Below, in pieces: positions 59,203-64,000 of a DNA stretch of 64,000 nucleotides (positions are counted from its first letter, which is position 1; every line of letters begins with the position of its first letter). The stretch is taken from NCBI GenBank assembly GCA_018701215.1, contig JABIWH010000006.1:4259-68258 (forward strand), in the 5' to 3' direction. The notes beneath the pieces were generated by a model that saw nothing but the letters and a program-made list of their open reading frames with translations, was not told where the DNA came from and did no database searches. The stretch comes from Rhodospirillaceae bacterium (GTDB lineage Bacteria > Pseudomonadota > Alphaproteobacteria > GCA-2731375). Made by a program: the position numbers and the translations under genes.

Positions 59203-60011
59203 CAGTCGTCAGTCCCCAAGTAGGCCCGAATAACCTCGGGGTTTTGCTGCACTTCGCTGGGCGTGCCTTCGCCGATCTTGCGGCCGAAATCAATCGCCAC
59301 CACATGATCGGAAACCGCCATCACCAAACTCATGTGATGCTCCACCAGTAAAACGGTAATCCCCCGGTCATCGCGGATCTGCTTGATCAATGAACCAAGG
59401 TCCTCGACCTCGTCATGGTTCAAGCCGCCCGCCGGCTCGTCCAGCAGCAGTAGTTTTGGCCTACTGGCCAGGGCGCGGGCCATCTCCACCCGCTTTTGCG
59501 TACCAAACGGCAGGGCCGCGACCGGCGTATAGGCATCATCAAGCAAATCCATGTACTCGATCAGCTCCCACGATGCCTCTTCCAAGCCCCTTTCCTCCGC
59601 CTTGACCCAAGGCAGGCGCAGAGCATTGGAGATAAAATCGCTGCTGCTTCGTGAATGGCCGCCGACCATGACGTTGTCCAATACCGACATGGTGCCGAAC
59701 AGGGCCAGATTCTGGAAGGTGCGGCCAATGCCGAGATCGGCAATCTTGTGCGGCGCGGTCTCCAAAATGGTCTCTCCCGCGAAACGAATATCGCCGGAAT
59801 TGGGAATGTAAAGACGGCTAAGACAGTTAAACAAGGTGGTCTTGCCGGCGCCGTTGGGGCCGATCAGGCCAAGAATGGCCCCTTGTTGAACATCAAAACT
59901 GACACCGTCGAGTGCAACAATGCCGCCGAAATGTACGGCGACTTCGCTTACCTGCAATAACGGCTGTGCGGAGGGGGACGCCTCCGAAGCGCTGGCTGAA
60001 ACTTGATTCAT
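59202..60011 (-). CDS. HAAT ABC transporter ATP-binding protein (LivG-like, system 2)
   Basis: 269 residues. Walker A G-P-N-G-A-G-K-T near 52-59, the helical insert G-R-T-F-Q-N-L-A-L-F-G-T-M-S-V near 95-109 and Walker B L-L-L-L-D-E-P-A-G-G-L-N, followed by V-E-H-H-M-S-L-V. The signature is L-P-F-G-T-Q-K-R, a normal LivG variant. First gene of the system-2 unit; its promoter must lie in the following 340-base gap. Confidence 0.94.
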   Translation of the reverse strand: MNQVSASASEASPSAQPLLQVSEVAVHFGGIVALDGVSFDVQQGAILGLIGPNGAGKTTLFNCLSRLYIPNSGDIRFAGETILETAPHKIADLGIGRTFQNLALFGTMSVLDNVMVGGHSRSSSDFISNALRLPWVKAEERGLEEASWELIEYMDLLDDAYTPVAALPFGTQKRVEMARALASRPKLLLLDEPAGGLNHDEVEDLGSLIKQIRDDRGITVLLVEHHMSLVMAVSDHVVAIDFGRKIGEGTPSEVQQNPEVIRAYLGTDD

Positions 60012-60353
60012 GTTATGGATTCATTAAGTGGCGACGCCAAAAGGCGCCCAACAAAAGCCTCTAGGGCCGAAGGCAACCGCCAAATCATTAACTATTTCCT
60101 CACACCTGTTCTTCACGTCAGCACTTTTGTAGCGCCTTGTCTTGATTGGCCGGCAATATGCGATAGCTTGCCCCAGGACGCAAAGAATTTTTCATCGTTT
60201 CGCGACTGATTTAGTGATTCGAGCAAATTCTTGTTATCCCATAATGCTTTGGCACCGGGTCAAAACCGGCCCACAGCCAACAGTCACAATGATTTGCCCC
60301 GCCCGGATGCCGACGGGTGCCATCCTGGGCCACAATGGGCTATATAATTGCGC
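60012..60353. other. Intergenic region between livG-like and helicase genes
   Basis: About 340 bases without a supported gene. It separates two divergent units, so it must contain promoters for the system-2 transporter (minus) and for the helicase (plus). A TATAAT-like hexamer lies just before the helicase start, at about 60342-60348, which is too close to be a normal -10 unless the transcript is nearly leaderless. I see no hairpin or repeat worth naming. Confidence 0.5.
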
Positions 60354-62675
60354 ATGTCAGACCCTTTCGATTTAGAGCAAATGCCAACCCCCGGCAGCCC
60401 CGCCCCCACGGCAGATGCCCCGCCGCCCCCTGGCATTCCCGAGCCCGGCTATATCAGCCAGTTGAACCCGGAACAACGCGCGGCGGTGGAGGCCGTGGAA
60501 GGCCCGGTCCTGGTCCTGGCCGGGGCCGGCACCGGCAAGACCAGGGTGTTGACCACGCGCCTGGCGAATATCCTGCACCAGCACCTGGCCTTTCCCTCCC
60601 AGCTTCTCGTCGTGACCTTTACCAACAAAGCGGCGCACGAGATGGCGGAACGCACCGCCGCCCTGGTCGGACGCGCCGTGGAAGGTTTGTGGCTGGGCAC
60701 CTTCCATGCCATCGGCGTGCGCCTGCTGCGCCGCCATGGCGAGCTGGTGGGCCTGAAGAGCAATTTCACCATTCTCGATACCGATGACCAGTTGCGCCTG
60801 TTGAAACAATTGATCGAGGCCGAACAACTGGACCCCAAGCGCTGGGCCCCGCGCCAATTGGCGGCCATGATCGACCGCTGGAAGGACCGCGGCCTGGTGC
60901 CCGAAAAGGTGCCCAGCGGTGAGGGCGAAGGCTTTGCCAACGGCCGCGGCGTGGCCCTGTACAAGGCCTATCAGGCGCGGTTAAGGACATTGAATGCCTG
61001 TGATTTCGGCGATTTGCTGTTGCACTGCCTGACCATCTTCGCCGCCCATGGCGATGTGCTGGAGAGCTATCAGAAACAGTTCCGCTATATCCTGGTTGAC
61101 GAGTATCAGGACACCAATGTCGCGCAGTATCTGCTGTTGCGCCTACTGGCCCAGGGCCACCGAAATATCTGTTGCGTCGGCGATGACGATCAATCGATCT
61201 ATTCCTGGCGCGGGGCCGAGGTCGGCAACATTCTGCGTTTCGAAAAGGACTTCCCCGGCGCCAAGGTGGTCCGTCTGGAATGCAACTACCGCTCCACGCC
61301 GCATATCCTGGGGGCCGCCTCGGGCCTGATCGCCAAGAACGACGGCCGCCTGGGCAAGACCTTGTGGACGGAAAAGAACGGTGGCGAAAAAGTCCAGGTA
61401 CGCGGCCTGTGGGACGGTGCCGAAGAAGCCCGAACGGTGGGCGAGCAGGTCGAGGATCTGCAACGCAAGGAACAAGCCCTGAACGAGATGGCGATCCTGG
61501 TCCGGGCCTCGTTTCAGACCCGTGAGTTCGAGGAACGCTTTTTAACCCTGGGTCTGCCCTATCGCCTGATCGGCGGCACCCGCTTTTATGAACGGGCCGA
61601 GATCCGTGATGCCGTGGCCTATCTGCGGGTTCTGGCGCAACCGGATGATGACCTGGCGTTCGAGCGCATTATCAACACGCCGAAGCGGGCCTTGGGCAAC
61701 GCCACCGTGCAACTGCTGCACCAGGCGGCCCGCGATATGGATGCCAGCATGACCCGGGCCGCCCGCATCATGGTCAATGGCGATGATCTGAAAACCCGGG
61801 CCCGTAACAGCCTGACCAAATTATTGGACGATTTCGACCGCTGGCGCGGCCTGGTCGAGACCATGCCGCCCGGCGAGCTGGCCGAGGTGGTGCTGGACGA
61901 AAGCGGCTATACCGCCATGTGGCAGGCCAGCAAGGACATCAAGGCGCCCTCCAAGCTGGAGAATCTGAAGGAGTTGATCGTCGCCCTGAAACCATTCGAC
62001 AAGCTGGGCGGCTTTTTGGAGCATGTCAGCCTGGTGATGGACGCGGAACTGACCCAGGCCGACGATGCGGTCAACATCCTGACCTTGCACGGCGCCAAGG
62101 GCCTGGAATTCGACACCGTATTTCTGCCCGGCTGGGAGGACGGCCTGTTCCCCCACCAACGCGCGTTGGATGAAAATGGCATGGCCGCCCTGGAAGAGGA
62201 ACGCCGCCTGGCCTACGTCGGCCTGACCCGTGCCCGGCAACGGGCGATCATCAGCTTCGCGGCAAATCGGCAAATGTACGGGCGCTGGAGCACGACCATG
62301 CCCAGCCGCTTTATCGAGGAATTGCCCGCCGAGCATATTGAGACCGAGCTGGAGCCAGGCCTATATAGCGGTGGTGCGGAGCCTGTGGTTTCGCAGATGG
62401 CACCCGGCGCGTTTAGTTTCGGCGACAGCCGGCCATCGTCTTCGCGCATGCGCCGGGCCCCCGCCGCCGCCGCACCGCCCAGCTATATCGAAGGACAGGC
62501 CGAACAGGCCGTGACCACGGCGCCCGGCAGTTCCGACTACGCCATTGGCGAGCGGGTCTTCCATCAGAAATTCGGCTATGGCAGGATCGAGGATATCGAG
62601 GGCAACAAGCTGTCCATCGCCTTCGAGAAGGCCGGCGCGAAAAAGGTTATCGACAGTTTCGTGGACCCGGCATGA
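60354..62675 (+). CDS. uvrD: UvrD/PcrA-family ATP-dependent DNA helicase
   Basis: 773 residues of superfamily 1A helicase. Proline-rich N-terminal extension (1-35), Q-motif L-N-P-E-Q-R-A-A-V near 38, Walker A G-A-G-T-G-K-T near 58-64, motif II D-E-Y-Q-D-T near 248, motif III G-D-D-D-Q-S-I-Y-S-W-R-G, motif V L-H-G-A-K-G-L-E-F and motif VI A-Y-V-G-L-T-R-A. The C-terminus carries the Tudor-like K-F-G-Y-G-R-I-E-D-I fold of UvrD/PcrA. It unwinds DNA in repair and replication-fork processing. ATG 60354 is preferred to TTG 60348. Overlaps prmA by four bases. Confidence 0.94.
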   Translation: MSDPFDLEQMPTPGSPAPTADAPPPPGIPEPGYISQLNPEQRAAVEAVEGPVLVLAGAGTGKTRVLTTRLANILHQHLAFPSQLLVVTFTNKAAHEMAERTAALVGRAVEGLWLGTFHAIGVRLLRRHGELVGLKSNFTILDTDDQLRLLKQLIEAEQLDPKRWAPRQLAAMIDRWKDRGLVPEKVPSGEGEGFANGRGVALYKAYQARLRTLNACDFGDLLLHCLTIFAAHGDVLESYQKQFRYILVDEYQDTNVAQYLLLRLLAQGHRNICCVGDDDQSIYSWRGAEVGNILRFEKDFPGAKVVRLECNYRSTPHILGAASGLIAKNDGRLGKTLWTEKNGGEKVQVRGLWDGAEEARTVGEQVEDLQRKEQALNEMAILVRASFQTREFEERFLTLGLPYRLIGGTRFYERAEIRDAVAYLRVLAQPDDDLAFERIINTPKRALGNATVQLLHQAARDMDASMTRAARIMVNGDDLKTRARNSLTKLLDDFDRWRGLVETMPPGELAEVVLDESGYTAMWQASKDIKAPSKLENLKELIVALKPFDKLGGFLEHVSLVMDAELTQADDAVNILTLHGAKGLEFDTVFLPGWEDGLFPHQRALDENGMAALEEERRLAYVGLTRARQRAIISFAANRQMYGRWSTTMPSRFIEELPAEHIETELEPGLYSGGAEPVVSQMAPGAFSFGDSRPSSSRMRRAPAAAAPPSYIEGQAEQAVTTAPGSSDYAIGERVFHQKFGYGRIEDIEGNKLSIAFEKAGAKKVIDSFVDPA

Positions 62676-63637
62676 ACAGCAGCGGAAGTGGCGGCGCCAA
62701 TACCGCCGACGTTTGGCGGGCCCGTGTGGTCGTGCCCGGCCTGGCGGTACCCGCGTTCGAAGAAGCATTAAGCGCGGAACCCCTGGCCTGTTCCAGTTTC
62801 GAAATTCCCGACAGTGGTCCCGATATCCAATGGTCAATCGAGATGCTGCTGCCATGCCCGGTGGACCGCGTGGAATTGGAAACCCGTCTGGCCGAGACCG
62901 CCGCCGGGCTAAATCTGCCCACGCCGCCATTGGGCCTGGAGCCGCTGCCGGACCGGGATTGGGTGACGGCTTCTCTGCGCGCCTTGCCCCCGGTCGAGGC
63001 GGGCCGGTTTTTTGTCCACGGCGCCCATGACCGCGGCCGCGCACGGGGCCGGGCCCGGGGCGGCGCCATCGCTTTGGAGGTCGAAGCCGGCCGCGCCTTT
63101 GGCAATGGCAAGCACGAAACCACCTATGGCTGCCTGCTGGCCCTGGACCATTTGGCCAAGGTGCGCCGTTTCAACCGGCCCCTGGACCTGGGCTGCGGCG
63201 CCGGCGTACTGGCCCTGGCCATGGCGCGCCTGTGGCGGGTAGAGGTCACCGCCTCGGACATCGACCCCTGGGCCGTCGCCGTGGCCAAGGCCAACGCCCG
63301 GCTCAATCACCTGCACGGATTTGTCCGCCCGGTCCGGTCCGATGGCTTCGCTCACCCGGCGCTGTCCAACAACGCGCCTTATGATTTGATCGTGGCCAAT
63401 ATTCTGGCCAGACCCCTGCAACGCCTCGCCCCCGCCATCGCCGCTCATCTGGCGCCGGGCGGCCGGGTCATTTTATCGGGCCTGTTGGCCAAGCAGGATG
63501 CTCAGGTACGCGCCGCCTATTTAAGCCAGGGCCTGCACCTGCTCCGCCGCCGCCGGCTGGGCGAATGGCTGACCCTGGAGTTGGCGCGGCGGCGGCGAGA
63601 GGGATGTTCCCCGAATCCGCACCCGGTGCGCGCATAG
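62672..63637 (+). CDS. prmA: Ribosomal protein L11 methyltransferase PrmA
   Basis: 321 residues. The SAM-binding motif L-D-L-G-C-G-A-G-V-L-A-L-A-M-A near 171-185 and the N-I-L-A-R-P-L-Q-R-L motif near 241 (the N-P-P-Y-like N-I-L-A of PrmA) identify the enzyme, which methylates lysines and the alpha-amino group of L11. The linker between the N-terminal and catalytic domains contains a short Arg/Gly repeat (D-R-G-R-A-R-G-R-A-R-G-G near 116-128). Its ATG overlaps the helicase stop (ATGA), so translation is coupled. Confidence 0.92.
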   Translation: MNSSGSGGANTADVWRARVVVPGLAVPAFEEALSAEPLACSSFEIPDSGPDIQWSIEMLLPCPVDRVELETRLAETAAGLNLPTPPLGLEPLPDRDWVTASLRALPPVEAGRFFVHGAHDRGRARGRARGGAIALEVEAGRAFGNGKHETTYGCLLALDHLAKVRRFNRPLDLGCGAGVLALAMARLWRVEVTASDIDPWAVAVAKANARLNHLHGFVRPVRSDGFAHPALSNNAPYDLIVANILARPLQRLAPAIAAHLAPGGRVILSGLLAKQDAQVRAAYLSQGLHLLRRRRLGEWLTLELARRRREGCSPNPHPVRA

Positions 63638-64000
63638 CGCGAGCACGGCCTTCTTGCAGCCGCCGGCGGTTCATCATCCCGGTTTGGGCAGTTACCATAA
63701 TCCCGCTCCGCGCCCGCTCCGAGACCTCGCCCGACCTCCGGCCCGGCCGCATTATAAACCAAAACCGAATCATTGATATGGCGACGATTCGCGCATGCCG
63801 GGAAAATCAAAACCAGGGGTGGTGATTTCAAAAGTTATCCACAATAAATTGCATTTTGTGGCGCGCAACCGGGACGATTTTCCTTGCCGTTAAGGTTTTG
63901 TTAACCAATCATGAGGGGACTCTGGAGGGAGGCGTTTGGCATGTGTAAGCTGGCGGTCGGACCATGAGCGGGCCCGGGCACGACGCAGGAGGCGCCACGG
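63638..64000. other. 3' intergenic region with a single DnaA-box match
   Basis: About 360 bases without a supported gene. A perfect TTATCCACA (63835-63843) matches the DnaA-box consensus, followed by an AT-rich stretch. One box alone does not make an origin. The final bases contain ATGs at 63940 and 63964; the latter opens a frame M-S-G-P-G-H-D-A that runs off the window and could be the start of the next gene, but no ribosome-binding site supports it. Confidence 0.4.

Noticed and set aside
1..64000. CRISPR arrays, insertion sequences, prophage, tRNA or rRNA genes
   Set aside because: No regularly spaced direct repeats, transposase or integrase motifs, terminal inverted repeats, cloverleaf folds or rRNA-like segments were found by reading both strands.

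Overview
The window looks like chromosomal DNA of a heterotrophic alphaproteobacterium, probably of Rhodospirillales type. The signs are high GC with GC-rich third codon positions, a GapR (DUF2312) nucleoid protein, a pyrB-pyrC-plsY cluster whose dihydroorotase lacks its metal-binding histidines, a CheZ-type phosphatase, and many accessory catabolic genes fed by branched-chain-amino-acid-type (HAAT) ABC transporters. The assignment is inferred from gene content only. I see no rRNA, tRNA, CRISPR array, phage or insertion sequence.

Layout. 0-8 kb: SDR, a cluster-less old-yellow-enzyme/FAD fusion, cytosine-deaminase-like amidohydrolase, sulfotransferase-fold protein, enoyl-CoA hydratase, DUF6505, an orphan TupA-like tungstate-binding protein and a luciferase-like monooxygenase. 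8-8.5 kb: a broken chemoreceptor. 8.8-14.5 kb: class II aldolase, TauD dioxygenase, DsrE, DUF952, SDR, ArfB, NIPSNAP and SMP-30 proteins. 14.5-19.5 kb: an OsmC - flavin monooxygenase - FAD oxidoreductase - MaoC operon, divergent from a CaiB/BaiF CoA-transferase. 19.5-25.4 kb: gapR, preA/preT (reductive pyrimidine catabolism) and plsY-pyrC'-pyrB. 25.5-27.3 kb: tandemly duplicated SDRs and DUF423. 28-34.8 kb: a complete HAAT transporter (binding protein, terminator hairpin, two permeases, two ATPases) followed by an epimerase-like and a DHDPS-like protein that have both lost key catalytic residues. 34.8-38.4 kb: CBS protein, PaaI thioesterase, CheZ and a MaoC pair ending in a very long hairpin.

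38.5-39.6 kb holds the most striking item: a GrdB/PrdB-like selenoprotein read through an in-frame UGA (motif U-P-V-C) with a bacterial SECIS-like hairpin just downstream, co-transcribed with a small glutaredoxin. Divergent from it is a CoA ligase - amidohydrolase - MASE1 hybrid histidine kinase operon joined by overlapping start and stop codons. 44-54 kb: lipid/multidrug-type ABC exporter, cupin, NAD-epimerase-like protein, TPR protein, QueG, GST, quinone oxidoreductase, dual-specificity phosphatase, a 52-residue small protein, an oxalate-CoA-ligase-like enzyme and a VUT transporter. 55-60 kb: a second HAAT transporter with a strong terminator and a 14-bp tandem repeat between its binding protein and permeases. 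60-63.6 kb: UvrD/PcrA helicase and PrmA.

Taken together the window is a scavenging and catabolic segment (amides, CoA thioesters, aromatic or reduced organic substrates) interleaved with a few housekeeping genes. Functions are family-level readings made by eye; no database search was possible.
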